Shown here piece after piece: positions 1 through 12,404 of a stretch of DNA of 64,000 nucleotides; position 1 is the stretch's first letter, and each line of letters begins with the position of its first letter. A model generated the notes under the pieces. The model saw nothing but the letters and a program-made list of their open reading frames with translations. It did not search any database and was not told the DNA's origin. The translations under genes were made by a program, and so were the position numbers. Origin of the DNA: Apiotrichum sp. Y4204 (Eukaryota; Basidiomycota; Tremellomycetes; Trichosporonales; Trichosporonaceae); the NCBI GenBank assembly GCA_025531455.1, contig JAMYHL010000017.1:62001-126000 (forward strand), given 5' to 3'.

Positions 1-1
1 A

Positions 2-644
2 CCATCTCCCCTCGCTCGGCTGACCACCGCCGCAGGATACTTTTCGCTCGCGACGACGACGCTCCTCGTCGGCCTCATGGTATTTGGCGTGCGCGGCCTG
101 AACAGCGTACAAATGCTCGTCGGTCAGGCTGCCGGTGTCGGCGGCCTCGGTATGCTCATCTCGGGTTTTTGGCACCACCACCAGGGCTCGACCTTTGGCG
201 CCACTGCCTTCGGCATGTACGGCCTCTTCTATATCTCGTTTGCGGTCATTCTCTACCCCGAGTCGGGTGTTGTCCTTGCATATCCCGACGACAGCGACTA
301 CAACAATGCTCTCGGCCTGTACCTCCTCGTGTGGTTCCTCCTCTCGATCATCATGTGGCCTGCCTGCTGGCGCATCAATGTTGGTCTCACTGCTCTGTGT
401 GCGTAGTGCACAAGCTATAGTCTTGTCCATCTCCCTAACTCTTCCAGTCACCTTTGTCTGGCTCTATTTCCTCTTTCTCGCACTCGGCTTTATGACGGGC
501 AACAAGAACCTGACCAACACGGGCGCCGCATTCGGCATGTGTGTCGGCGCGTGGTCGTACATCCTCGGCATGGAGCCGCTGTACGCCGCCGACGACTGCG
601 TCTTTCAGATCCCCAACCCCAGCCTTGCGCGGAAGAGGAACTAG
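2..644 (+). CDS. GPR1/FUN34/YaaH-family acetate/ammonium transporter, 5' end cut by window
   Basis: The 3' part of a gene that begins before the window. The frame is open from base 2 and reads PSPLARLTTAAGYFSLATTT, matching the N-P-A-P-L-x-L first-helix region of the GPR1/FUN34/YaaH (Ato/Ady2) family. A strongly family-like stretch follows: GMWxF-type GFWHHHQGSTFGATAF, then several hydrophobic helices and the ending LARKRN. One intron (399-447, GTGCGT...CCAG, 49 nt) joins the exons 2-398 and 448-644 in frame (TALF/TFVW). Family members are plasma-membrane proteins with six helices that carry acetate, and ammonium export has been proposed for some; substrate cannot be told here. The start codon and first residues lie outside the window. 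Confidence 0.85.
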
Positions 645-957
645 GTGGAAGTTCCATCGCCTCATTGTCATTCTAGACAGACGATTATGATGTCACATTC
701 AACCCAACTGAAGCTCAATAGAAAGGCACGCCAGCTGGGCGGTCGCATGCCTGCGCTGTAAGTCAGTAGTAGCCGTAGTAGCATCCTGCAGTTATGCATA
801 CCCATCATCATTCACATACGCTCGGCAGTCTGAATGTGCATGTTCTCGTGGGACTGATGTTGTCAACATCCAGTTCTCGGTGGTCGTGACGTCACTCATC
901 GCGGCTGGAGCCAGAAAAATATCCATCTGATCGAGCCCGACATGTCTCTTTGTCTTG

Positions 958-1006
<49 letters not shown>

Positions 1007-1033
1007 AATCGCCACATCCCCATCTCTATTCCA
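645..1033. promoter_or_regulatory. Intergenic region and leader of the iminopeptidase gene, with (TC)n tract
   Basis: No gene seen. The notable element is a perfect TC dinucleotide run of about 32 nt (roughly 968-999), ending about 34 nt before the next start codon, so probably within the core promoter or 5' UTR. Pyrimidine-rich leaders are common before genes in this window. Confidence 0.5.
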
Positions 1034-2389
<1,356 letters not shown>

Positions 2390-2683
2390 CGGATGCGGCG
2401 ATGCCGCTGTCGTAGCATTCCACGGAACGGAGTTTAGGTTCGGATGCGCGATGACACGATGGCATTGAGATGCGTAGCCGCAGCATTGCATTCCATCGGA
2501 CTCCGGTCAATGGCATTGCATTAGAGACCCATGTTCCGATAGAGAGATGTGAGACATCCGAGTGGATTGTAGGGACGTGGTTGGACCACAAAGTAGGCAA
2601 AGTGGATCCCACGCCAAACAACAAGCGCAACAAATAGACGACAACAGTTGTCTTGATCTCTTTCTCATCACCCATCATCCAAA

Positions 2684-3313
2684 ATGCCCATCACCACGAC
2701 GCTCCGCGCGCAGCACGACGCAAAGTGGACTGCTGCGATCTCGCACAAGTTTGTCGACGACCTGTGGACGGGCACGATCCCGGACGCCGCGATGGGCGTG
2801 TACCTCGCGCAAGACTATCTCTTCGTGGACGTGTTCGTCGCGCTGATGGGCGCGGCCGTGAGCCACGCGGACTCTCCCCCGGCGCGCATGAAGATTGCGC
2901 GCCAGCTCGGCCTGATCACAAACGACGAGGACGGGTACTTTCTCCGCGCACTCGAGCGCCTGCAGCAGAAGCCCGCGACGCCCCTGCCCCCGACCCAGGG
3001 CTTTATCGAGCTCATGAACGACGCGCGGGGCGACTACGCCGCGGCACTTACGGTCCTTCTTGTCGCCGAGTGGCTGTACCTCGACTGGGCGACGGTCGGG
3101 CGCGAGAACGCCGCAGTCCCAGCTGACTGGCTGCACGCCGAGTGGATCGAGCTGCACCGCGGACCCGGGTTCGAGGCGTGGGTCCAGCTCCTTAGGGACG
3201 AGCTCGACCGTGTGGCGGACCAGGGCGGAGAGGAAACGCGCGCGCGCATCGAGGACATGTTCGCCCGCGCCGTCGCGCTCGAACTTGCGTTCTTCGAGGC
3301 GACGTACCCGTAG
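2684..3313 (+). CDS. TenA/THI-4 family protein (probable TenA_E type aminopyrimidine hydrolase)
   Basis: Single-exon gene, 209 residues, the usual length of a free-standing TenA protein. It is all-helical in composition with family landmarks near the N-terminus (HKFVDDLWTGTIPD, then the YLAQDYLFVDVF helix with the acidic residue) and a closing AVALELAFFEATY helix. TenA proteins hydrolyse thiamin breakdown pyrimidines (salvage to HMP) or thiamin. The catalytic cysteine of the TenA_C class is missing: the protein contains no cysteine at all, and the corresponding helix reads TVLLVAEWLYLDWA with a glutamate. That fits the TenA_E subclass. Substrate is inferred only. No thiamin riboswitch was recognised upstream. 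Confidence 0.82.
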   Translation: MPITTTLRAQHDAKWTAAISHKFVDDLWTGTIPDAAMGVYLAQDYLFVDVFVALMGAAVSHADSPPARMKIARQLGLITNDEDGYFLRALERLQQKPATPLPPTQGFIELMNDARGDYAAALTVLLVAEWLYLDWATVGRENAAVPADWLHAEWIELHRGPGFEAWVQLLRDELDRVADQGGEETRARIEDMFARAVALELAFFEATYP

Positions 3314-4024
3314 CTATCACTGTATGCATCGAGCTCGGAATCGGAGTCGGACTGTCGAACATGGAGCGGACCTCGGAGAGGAAGTGGAGGTGGCTAGGTA
3401 GCTCCAGGTGACACCTGGGGGTCTCAGAAAACCTTATCACCTGTACATAAATATGACACGTCATCTATTTGCCTCCATGCGGGGCCTCCAAGCGCCGGCC
3501 GCGCCTCCACCTTTTAGGTAGTTCGCTAGTGCGCTAGTGCCTCTCGTCACCACGCGTCAGCGCCCAGGGATCAGCGTGATCAGCATGGCGATCATCGGAT
3601 ACACGCGAAAGCACCACTGTCAGACACACGCAAGACACCGTCAGCGTTGGGATCCATTACTGTCTTCCTCTCCCTCCATACTCTATATAAAGCTCTCTTT
3701 TTTTTGCCTTCCCTCTTGTTGCTCGCTACCATTCCCCTCGAGCACGCCACCACTCTCGCTCGCAGCGCTATCACACTCTTCTTTTTCTCTTCTAGTTCAT
3801 GCTCGTTGCCACAAGACAGTCCGTCCTCGTTTGCAGCAGCATCGCTTCCGTCTGGAGACACAATACCTGGATCACATCTAGATCCATCCTCCAGGTGAGT
3901 AACGAAGGGGGAAGTGAAGGGGGACGTGGCAGCTACGCAACCTATTTGCAGCTGCTCCCGACCCTCAACCTCTTCTTCTCATCACTCACGGCAGTCATCT
4001 ATACCACGCAGAACATTCCTCACA
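3314..4024 (+). promoter_or_regulatory. Promoter and 5' leader of the M3 peptidase, with TATA box and probable 5' UTR intron
   Basis: A TATATAA element lies at 3684-3690, followed by a long pyrimidine-rich stretch. A good donor/acceptor pair (CCAG|GTGAGT at 3895 and TTTGCAG ending at 3951) predicts a 57-nt intron in the 5' UTR, ahead of the ATG at 4025. No coding sequence recognised. Confidence 0.5.
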
Positions 4025-6392
4025 ATGGCCACTCCCGCTGCCGCCCCCGTGCCGCCCGCCAAGCCGCTCTCGTGGACCTACACGCCCGAGAAGGTCACGC
4101 AGGTCGTCGACCAGGAGATCTCGCAGTACGATGCGCTTCTTGACGAGATTGCCGCCCTGCCAAAGGACAAGCGCACGTACGAGAGCGTCGTGCGTCCCAT
4201 GGCCACCTACGACTCGCGCGTCGGATGGATCACCGAGCCGGCTTCGTTCCTCAAGTATGTCAGCACCGACGAGGCTATCCGTAATGCCTCGGTCGAGGGC
4301 GAGAAGAAGCTGAGCGTGAGTGAGCTGCACAGCCATAATCCCAGCTTTCGCTAACAATCAGGACTACGGCCTCAAGACGATGGCCCGCGAGGACATCTAC
4401 CAGGCCATTCTTGACGCCCAGGAGCACACGACCAAGAACGGCGTCAAGCTCAACCCGGAGGAGCAGCTTGTTCTTGACCACGCCATTCGTGACCGCAAGC
4501 GCAACGGCCTTGGTCTCGACAAGGAGAAGCGCGAGAAGCTCCTCGCCGTCAAGAAGAAGATTGCCGACCTGTCCATTGACTTCCAGCGCGCATGTAACGA
4601 GGAGAAGGGCTTCCTGCTCTTCACTCGCGAGGTGAGTTGCCGACCGCGTGGGTGCTGTAAGCCCAAAACACCCACCCTGCAACTCGCCCTAACACCCAGG
4701 AACTCGATGGGGTCCCCGACGCGGTCATTGACGGATATCCCAAGGAGGGCGACAAGTACAAGGTGACCTTCAAGACGCCCGACATCTTCCCCATCTTCCA
4801 GTACGCCAACGTTCCCGAGACCCGCCGCAAGGCGCAGATGGGCTACGAGGGCAAGACGCTGGACAACATCCCTGTCCTCGACGAGATTGTCAAGCTCCGC
4901 AAGGAGGTCGCCGAGATTCTCGGCTTTGACACTTTTGCCGACTACGTTCTCGACATCAAGATGGCCAAGAACGCCAATAATGTCAACGAGTTCCTCACCG
5001 ACCTCCGCGAGAAGCTCACTCCCCTTGGCGAGGCAGAGCGCAAGAAGCTGCTTGCCCTCAAGAAGGAGGAGCACGAGAAGCGCGGTCTCCCCGCCGACAA
5101 CCAGTTCAACCTCTGGGACTACCGCTACTACGACCGTCTCTGGACTGAGCGCGAGCTTGCGCTCGACGACGAGAAGGTCAAGGAGTACTTCCCCGTCGAC
5201 AAGGTCGTCCCCACCATCCTCGACATCTACCGCAAGATGCTCAGCGTCCAGTTCTACCCCATAAGCCCGGACCAGGTCGAGGGCGACATGAAGTGGCACC
5301 CGGACACCGAGTGCGTCTTTTGATCCCCCCTTTGTTCCCCACTGACTTCCAGGGCGTACGCAGTCTGGGACCACCAGGACGGCAAGGACGGCGACTTCCT
5401 CGGCTACATGTACCTGGACCTCTTCCCCCGCGAGAACAAGTACGGCCACGCTGCCGTTTGGGGCCTCATCCCCGGCTGCTCCAAGGAGGACGGCTCGCGC
5501 TCGTACCCCACCGTGTGCATGGTCGCCAACCTTGCCAAGCCGACGGGCAACCGCCCTGCTCTGATGAAGCACAACGACGTCGTGACCTTCTTCGTGAGTG
5601 CCCACAGCCGGGAAGCTATCTAACATTTAGCACGAGATGGGCCACGCGTTCCACGGCCTCTGCTCGGCGACGCAGTTCAGCCAGTTCCACGGCACCAGCG
5701 TCGCGCGCGACTTTGTTGAGGCGCCGAGCCAGATGCTCGAGAACTGGTGGGTTAAGTGATGTTCTTGGAATCTAACCCTCAGGTGCTGGCTTCCCGAGCA
5801 GCTCAAGACCATGTCGTCGCACTTTGAGACTGGCGAGCGCCTCCCCGATGATCTCATTGAGGCCATCATCAAGAGCCGCAACGTCAACCAGGGCCTCTTC
5901 AACCTGAGGCAGCTCTTCTTCGGCATCTATGACAGTGAGTTGTACATATTTCGCCGAAACTCACAGCAGTGACCATCCACACCTCCAAGGAGGAGCAGGA
6001 CCTTACCAAGCTGTGGTGCGACCTGCGCGAGAACGTGTCTCTCGTGTCGACTGATGGCGAGTACGTCGGCGGCCAGAGCGGCTTTGCCCACATTGTGGGT
6101 GGCTACGCTGCGGGCTACTACGGCTACCTGTACTCGCTCGTCTTTGCGGCGGACATGTTCGAGACCGTCTTCAAGTCGGACCCGATGAACCCGGCCTTTG
6201 GCATGAAGTACCGCAAGTCGATTCTCGGCCCGGGTGGAAGCCGGTAAGTGAAGAAAATGGACAGAACCAGTACAGTCCTAACACCACAGCGAGGAGATGG
6301 ACTCGCTCAAGGAGTTCCTCGGCCGCGAGCCCAACAACGAGGCGTTCCTAAAGCAGCTGCTCAGCGGCGGGGACGCAACGGCCAAGCTCTAG
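4025..6392 (+). CDS. M3 family metallopeptidase (saccharolysin/thimet oligopeptidase type)
   Basis: Zinc oligopeptidase that cuts short peptides, cytosolic in yeasts. Eight exons: 4025-4315, 4362-4631, 4700-5310, 5353-5593, 5631-5746, 5783-5934, 5970-6243, 6290-6392, coding 685 residues, the normal size for the family. The zinc site HEMGHAFHG starts exon 5, and the third ligand glutamate sits in [14 protein letters not shown] as in M3 enzymes. The substrate-binding tyrosine-rich segment is [13 protein letters not shown]. Upstream blocks such as [18 protein letters not shown] and [20 protein letters not shown] are also characteristic. No mitochondrial presequence is obvious: the N-terminus is Ala/Pro-rich ([14 protein letters not shown]). 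Confidence 0.93.
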
Positions 6393-6515
6393 AGAGATAG
6401 AGGCATCGGAACACAAGCATATCGGACTGCAGTACATTGGTGTCAGAAGAATGCCTGGAGAGCATGGAGGGCTGTGCATGCGACGTTCAATCATTTACAA
6501 CTTGAATTTGTTTCT

Positions 6516-7597
6516 CTACTCGAGCTTGAGCACCCAGATGTCGTCGAGACGCGTGTTGTTGTCGTCCAGGCCGCCCTGCACCACAATCCCGCCGTCGACG
6601 GCATCGCTCGCGAACCATCCACGCGCAGCAGGCTTCTCGCCAGTAGTCACCACCTCGTCCCACTTGTCGGACGCCGGGTCGTAGGCCCACGCGTCGTCCC
6701 AGAACTTGCCCGCGGCGTCGTGCCCGCCAGTAATGCTCGGCTTGCCCTCGCCCATGGCGACCACGAGACGCTTGCCGACGGCGTGCATGCCGCAGACAGA
6801 GCGCGGTCCGGGGCCGTTCGTCGCGGCGTCGCGCGCAAGGTCAACTCCGTCGTCGCGCGCCAGCCCCTCCGCCTTGCCAAAGACCCGGGAGCTCCACACG
6901 TCCTTCTCAAGAAGATCAATCGCGCCGCCGACTTCAGTCGTGCCATTGAACCCGCCAAAGCGCCAGAGGCCACCGAGGGCCGCGAGCGTCGTCCCGCCGC
7001 GCGGCGCGCCAGGCGCATCCGCCAGCTTTTCCCACGTGCGCTGGCCAATGTCAAACGCCCACACGTCGTTCAGCCGTCCCGTCGCCGCGTCGCCGCATCC
7101 CGCATGGATGATAAACTTGCCCGCCTCGGCCGCCGCGCAGTGATAGCTCCGCGCGGCGGGGTACGGCCCCGCAGAAGGGGTAAGCGTGCTCCAGGAAGCA
7201 GAAGCCGTGTCAAAGACGTGCACCGCGCCAGACTCGTCGAGCGGGTCCATTGCCGGCCCGCCGCGCTGGGAATGTGAGTGGAAGCAAGAAGAGTGTAGAC
7301 GTACGCCGCTGAAGAGGTAGATGCTCGAGCCGAGGACGGCGGCGGCGTGCCCCACGCGCGGGATCGGCGCGCCGGGGGCAGCAATGGCCTCGTACGCGCC
7401 CGTGTCGAGGTCGACGACATGTACGGCGTTGTCGACCGGCTCGCGGGGCTGAATCTCGCTTCCGTCAGAATGATAGCCCAAAGCTTGGCTCTATCTCACC
7501 CGCCGAAGAGGTATGCGCGCGCGCCGACGACAGAGACAGAGTGCGAGCTGCGCTGCAGCGCGGCGGTCGCGATGCGTGTCCAGGTGCCAGAGACCAT
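6516..7597 (-). CDS. Kelch-repeat protein
   Basis: Three exons (7500-7597, 7305-7458, 6516-7265 on the minus strand), 333 residues. Sequence shows repeated kelch blades with the double-glycine, Tyr/Phe and Trp spacing: AYLFGG, PRVGHAAAVLGSSIYLFSG, YPAARSYHCAAAEAGKFIIHAGCG, WRFGGFNGTTE and a last blade ending RLDDIWVLKLE. So it is essentially one beta-propeller with no extra domain, signal peptide or membrane segment. Some intracellular kelch proteins of this simple form are scaffolds, others resemble nitrile-specifier proteins; nothing here decides. It ends 123 bp from the M3 peptidase stop, convergently. Confidence 0.87.
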
Positions 7598-8213
7598 CGT
7601 GGATGAGAGCTGTCAAGGTGGTGGTGGTGGATGGGGATGAGAAGTGATGCTCGATGCGGCTTTTTATTCTCCTCGTGTTTCTCGGCAAACAGTTATATCT
7701 GGCCCACTACTGTTTCTTGTCTGCAATGCGATGCGCAATGTCCCGAGACTTGCCATGACGGACAAAAGACTCGTTTCCAACTCGCCAAGAGGATCACGAC
7801 AGCGAGAACTGCACGGGTCCTCACGGAACGTGCATCGAACATGATAACAGGACGAGCGTACCAGCGGGTCATCGAACGGCTGTCGTTCGTTGTCGCGTGG
7901 CCACGGAGCGGCGTCAGCCGACGTGCCTCATGGTTGTAGAGACCCCCAGGTGTTGCCCATCGACAACGACAGCATGCATGCGGCTTTATCTGCGCCGATG
8001 CAGAGGGTCGGAGCGTGTGTGGTGATGTCGGTGGTAAAGATAACGACGCCGAGAATGACAGAGCGAGAGTGAGATGGACTTGGATGTTGGATGTTGCCTC
8101 CCCGAGTGCCCGACGCGATTCCAGCCACTCATCATTTTTGTTTATTCATTTTTTTCTTTCTTCCACCTATATCTCACTTCCCATCATCCACCTCTCCACC
8201 TCACTCCACCACC
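7598..8213. other. Intergenic region between divergent genes
   Basis: Shared upstream region of the kelch gene (minus) and the repeat-containing gene at 8214 (plus). A T/C-rich leader sits just before 8214. No gene recognised. Confidence 0.4.
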
Positions 8214-9856
8214 ATGGGCCGGCGCCGCATGCCGTCAATGGACGTGCCCAAGCACTGGGTCTTTCGCGTAAGCAGCGCGCTCACGCCGCCGATGCAGCGC
8301 CACCTGTGGGCAGCGTACACCGACCTCGTGTCCATCTGCGTGCCCGACAGCGCGCCCCCAGCCTCGACGACCTGGTCGCTCACTCTCGGCCGCAAGGTGT
8401 TTGCAAGCGACGAATCGGGCCACTCGAGCGCAAACACGGACGCAGCTACGCGTGGCGCATGCGTCACGCCCGGAACACTCCAGCACCGCGCGTCGAGCCC
8501 CGCCGCGCGCGCCGCCGCCCTGCGATTCATGGCCACGCTGGATCTCCTGCTTGGAGGCGCGGGGGAAGGGCGCGGGCGTATCGAGCCTGGATGCTTTACT
8601 CCCGAGGAGCGCGGGCCGAGCCCCGCCCCCGCGTGGGGCGGGTGGGGCGGCATGGACGGCCTGTTTGGCTCGCCGAGAGATATGTGTGGCCGCGTCGATT
8701 TCTCTGCGTTGCACACTGCCCGCATCATGCAGGTCGTGCCCGGCGCAGACGGCAAGCAGGAGATTGACCCCGCGGAGATTGAGGCGGCCGCCGACGCCGT
8801 GCGCGCGCGCTGTGGCGTGCGGCAGGATACCGATATCATGCCGTTTCGCCTCGGCGGGCTCGGGACGTGCGTGACTGTCGACATAGGGAGCGACGAGGAG
8901 TACGTGCTGGTTGCGATACCGCTGACCTCAGGTGGAAGCTGTGTGAGGGCTACGACGAGGGATACACTTTCTACATTAATCTGCGCCCGCCAGGGTCGGG
9001 CGGGAGCGTCGACTTTCACATGCCGCAGCTGGGGTACTCTGTGCCGCTGCTCGCCGGGGACTTGTTGGGCTTCCGCTCGGCGGTCCAGCTCCACTCGATA
9101 CGCGATGGGCCAGAGGACGACGCGCCGAAGAAGGGAAAGAAGAAGAAGAATAAAAAGAAGAAGAAAAAGGCCGTGGCTGCTGTGGAGGACCCGGACTCGG
9201 ATGTCGAGGAGCTGGCTGAGGCGATGGGAAGCACAAGCGTTGGGAGTGTCGGGCTGCATGCCTCGTCGTCTGCTGGTCCGTCGCATGCTGCGGGGTCTTC
9301 GTCTGCGGCGGGGTCGTCTTACGCCGCCGGGTCTTCGTCTGCGGCGGGGTCGTCTTACGCCGCCGGGTCATCGTCTGCGGCGGGGTCGTTTTACGCCGCC
9401 GGGTCTTCGTCTGCGGCGGGCTCATCGTCGCTAGCGGCCTCATCTTCAATGGCAGGCTCGTCATCCGCAGGACCATCCTCCGCGGGGCCATCCTCCGCGG
9501 GGCCATCAGCAGGACCATCAGCAGGACCGTCATCGGCGGGACACTCCGGCGGCCCATCTTCCGGACCCTCAATCGCGCAATACACCGCTGCCTCAGGGAG
9601 CTCCGCCGCCGCCGGCGCCTCCACCTCAACCTCGGCCCTTTCCCGCCCGCGCGCGACACCCCCGCCAGGCGCGCAGGCCCCCGCGGGCCGCTGCCCCCGC
9701 ATCATGATAACGGTGTGGACGGACATTGAGACGGTCGCCAACGTCGCGATGGCGGCCAAGATTGTGTGGCCCGAGCTGCAGATTGCGGGCATCGAGAGCC
9801 CGCCGAGCAGCCCCGAGCTGCCTCCCGCCGCGGGGAAGCGGCCGGTGCGCGGATGA
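8214..9856 (+). CDS. Unknown protein with possible jelly-roll core, polylysine stretch and Ala/Gly/Ser tandem repeats
   Basis: Two exons (8214-8899 and 8932-9856; 32-nt intron GTACGT...CTCAG), 536 residues. The N-terminal 300 residues look folded. Their end (GGSVDFHMPQLGYSVPL, then AGDLLGFRSAVQLHS) resembles the last strands of the basidiomycete 2OG-Fe(II) dioxygenase-like fold, but no HxD iron motif is seen, so catalysis is doubtful. There follows a highly basic run (KKGKKKKNKKKKKK), an acidic patch and about 150 residues of AGSSSAAGSSYA and AGPSSAGPS repeats. The C-terminal segment MITVWTDIETVANVAMAAK looks structured again. The basic run could be a nuclear signal. I do not recognise the family. 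Confidence 0.65.
9290..9432 (+). repeat. 36-bp in-frame tandem repeat
   Basis: Nearly four copies of a 36-bp unit (12 codons, reading SSSAAGSSYAAG) within the gene at 8214. Copies are almost identical at the DNA level with only a few substitutions (one Tyr block reads Phe), suggesting recent expansion and probable length variation between strains. Confidence 0.85.
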
Positions 9857-10092
9857 TGTATTGGAGTTTGGGTGGTCTTCCGCGGGGCTCACCTCTCATG
9901 CTCTTTGAGTTGTCCCACTGCTAATGGTATTGTTGACGTCTCCATTTGGTGCATGATGATTTTGGCTATTGAGAACTACAGTATATTGGTTTCTTTACTC
10001 ATTTCCTGATTCCCGATTTATACACAAGCTCTGCTCTGCTTCGGGGCCACGCGACTGACTAAAGCACATATGTTTCTGCGGTTCCCACCTCC

Positions 10093-10400
10093 TCACTCGG
10101 CGACATCGCGCGGATACTTGCGGTGGATGCAGCACTGAAAGTCGGCCGGGCCGGGGCAGTGGCCGGGGTAGCTTGTGCCGTGCTCGGCGCGGCAGTCGGA
10201 TGTCCAGAGACACAGGCCGCCAGGCTGCGAGGGGATACTGCAGCCCGCAATGCAGCACACGTTGTTTGCGCCGCCAGAGCAGTGGCCGGTCACTGGCCTT
10301 CCCGTCGGTTGAGCGGCCGTACGACGGGTCAAAGCATCCGCCTGCTGTCAGTCCTGCCGAGAGGAGACGTGTGAAGAGGACTTGCTCCGGGTAGCTGCGG
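10093..10400 (-). pseudogene. Small cysteine-rich protein gene, probably decayed copy of the neighbour at 10637
   Basis: Reading on the minus strand, codons for VTGHCSGGANNVCC to the stop at 10093 closely match the neighbouring gene, including the CPGPADFQCCI end. Upstream similarity continues (GLTAGGCFDP) but in a different frame: between GGCFDP and TGHC this copy has one nucleotide more than its neighbour, and the cysteine of VCRADGG is lost. I also find no ATG plus signal-peptide exon. A 28-nt intron (GTCGTA...GAAG) could restore frame but would still drop the cysteine. Most likely a pseudogene made by tandem duplication; an assembly error or unusual splicing are alternatives. Confidence 0.5.
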
Positions 10401-10636
10401 ATGAGGAGAGACCCAACGCTGATCGGACTGATAGACCTCACATCACGGATCCTTACATGCGGCCTATCAAGGTGTGCTGTACATACGTCGCGCCCAGTGC
10501 TGTTTCCTCGAGTACATTCAGACAGACAGCTGTTTTGAAGCTATTTTCGTCCTTGTCCTGATCTTTCTGCGGCCATATTCTCGCACTCGTTCCCCTCCGT
10601 TCAAATCCTCCGCGATACTCGGATCCTCACACGACC

Positions 10637-11000
10637 TCAAACCGGGCCTTTGAGGGGGATACAGCACTGGAAATCGGGCGGGCCGGGACACAGGCCGCGG
10701 ACGCTGATACGCCCGAGGCGGCGGCAGTCGCGCGTCCAGCGGCACATGCCACTGGGTCGGCCGGGGATGGAGCAGCCCTTTACGCAGCAGACGTTGTTTG
10801 ATCCGCCGGGACAGTGGCCCGCCACGGGGGTGCCGCCGTCGGCGCGGCATACGCCGGGGTCAAAGCAGCCGCCTGCCGTTAGTCCTGAAGATCAGAGAGT
10901 TCTGAGACGTACCGGGGGCACTGCTCATACCCCCCACGTTACACGATTCGTAGAAGGCAGAAACGGGGGTGAGGGCGAGGAGAAGGAGGGAGATGCGCAT
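10637..11000 (-). CDS. Small secreted cysteine-rich protein
   Basis: Two exons on the minus strand, with an intron starting GTACGT (about 48 nt). The product is about 105 residues: a clear signal peptide (MRISLLLLALTPVSAF), then a compact domain with 12 cysteines including two CC pairs (NNVCCVKGC and DFQCCI). The CPGPxDFQCC ending resembles cysteine-rich modules found at the ends of fungal secreted hydrolases, here standing alone. An extracellular role is inferred from the signal peptide and cysteines. It may be effector-like or an envelope protein; function unknown. Confidence 0.72.
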
Positions 11001-12404
11001 GGTGGGAAGTTTGGAAGAGTGGGAAAGACCGTTCAGTCCGTTCCGTCTAAGCTTTTATGGGGCTCTCAGAGGTATCGCAACTGCACTACGACAAACCAGC
11101 TCGCTGTTCTCTGCCCGACAGTCATGTGAGCGCTGACAGCGGGTTCCTGTGGAATCAGCGGTTTATGAGGCTCAATTCGCTCGGTTGACGACTTGACAGT
11201 AAACTCTTTTGCAGAAACGTTACCGCGCTGCCTTGTGACGATTGTAAACGTTTCCAGGCGGACATTACTCTGCGAGAGTTTGCGGTATCCTCCCAAGACA
11301 CACCTGACAAGACGCTAAACGAGTGGCCTGCCAAGAACCGGCTCAACGTTGCGTGCCTTGTGTGAGAGAGAAGAGTGCGGGCGGTGGTCAGGCGACGATG
11401 TGCAGCCTCCCCAAGTCGACGCGGAACCAGGAGGGCGCCTCTGCAACAGCCGCCTTATCAATCCGTCTGGGCCTCGACAGTCAGTACCCACATGTGCACA
11501 TCTGGGCGGAGTAACGTTACCTCTACGTCCCATGACCGAGCACAGCTGCAGGTGAGATCAGACGACGACCTCTTGAGATCCTCTTGGCATTGCTCATGGA
11601 CGACGGCGTGACTTGAGGAGATGGGGAACATGTGATGACTAGATCCTTGATATCGCGGGTATCTCCCGAGTGTATTCTACGCATACCGATATCGATTCTA
11701 TCGCCCCGGCGGCCTGATAGCCTTATAGTGGAGCCACATGCGGATTCCCACAAATGTCGCTGTCCCATGATCCAGCGACGACATTGAGTTTAGTTCTGGC
11801 GTTCTTCTGGGACACGCCTTTGCCTTTTGTCAGTCAGGAACAGTCCTGGCGGGTTCTGGAAGACAACAATCCCGCACAGTGTCACGCGCTCGGCTGGTTT
11901 GGACCTTGGGGCCACTGTGCTGGAACAGGAATTGGACGGTTAAAGGGATTAGGCTTCACTCTTAGCCTCAGCTCGGCTTCCATTTCGGAGGCATCTTCGG
12001 CCGCCCTTCCACGGTATGATATCGTACATTCCATTCAGCATACACGCCATGAAGCTCGCTGTCAGAGTAACAGTGAAGAGGCTGCAAGCAAAAAGATGCA
12101 AAAGAGCGTCTGGCGGGCAGGTCGTCTGTCTGAGTTTCGGACGCCAACCCGGGATCTCGGTAGCACCGCTCTAAAGCCGCCGAGCCACAGTCGCCGGTCA
12201 CACTGACAAGATGCTTCGAAGGCCCTCGTTCGACAACTCTTGTGTCTCACCTCTTTGCCTGACCCCACCTTGACCACAATGTCCATGCATAATTGTCCGG
12301 GCACACGTCCATTAACCACAAGATACAGAGGCGGTGGCGCAAGTGAGTGAGGGGCATACAGTCGTGAGGGATCGTTCGTATCGTGAATAGAAGCCTAGGG
12401 CAGG
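11001..12404. other. Gene-free region
   Basis: About 1.4 kb. Open frames occur on both strands but lack splice logic, GC-rich third positions or recognisable motifs. No repeats of note. I see nothing supportable in it. Confidence 0.4.

Noticed and set aside
4397..5626. 409-codon open frame antisense to the M3 peptidase
   Set aside because: Mirror of a GC-rich coding region with Val/Leu-rich translation; the sense gene has a full set of family motifs.
10585..10612. Sequence resembling a tRNA T-loop (GTTCAAATCC)
   Set aside because: No flanking stem pairing, anticodon arm or acceptor stem could be drawn.
11754..12206. Open frame of 150 codons on the plus strand
   Set aside because: No recognisable product, odd composition for this genome, no splice partners; treated as chance.
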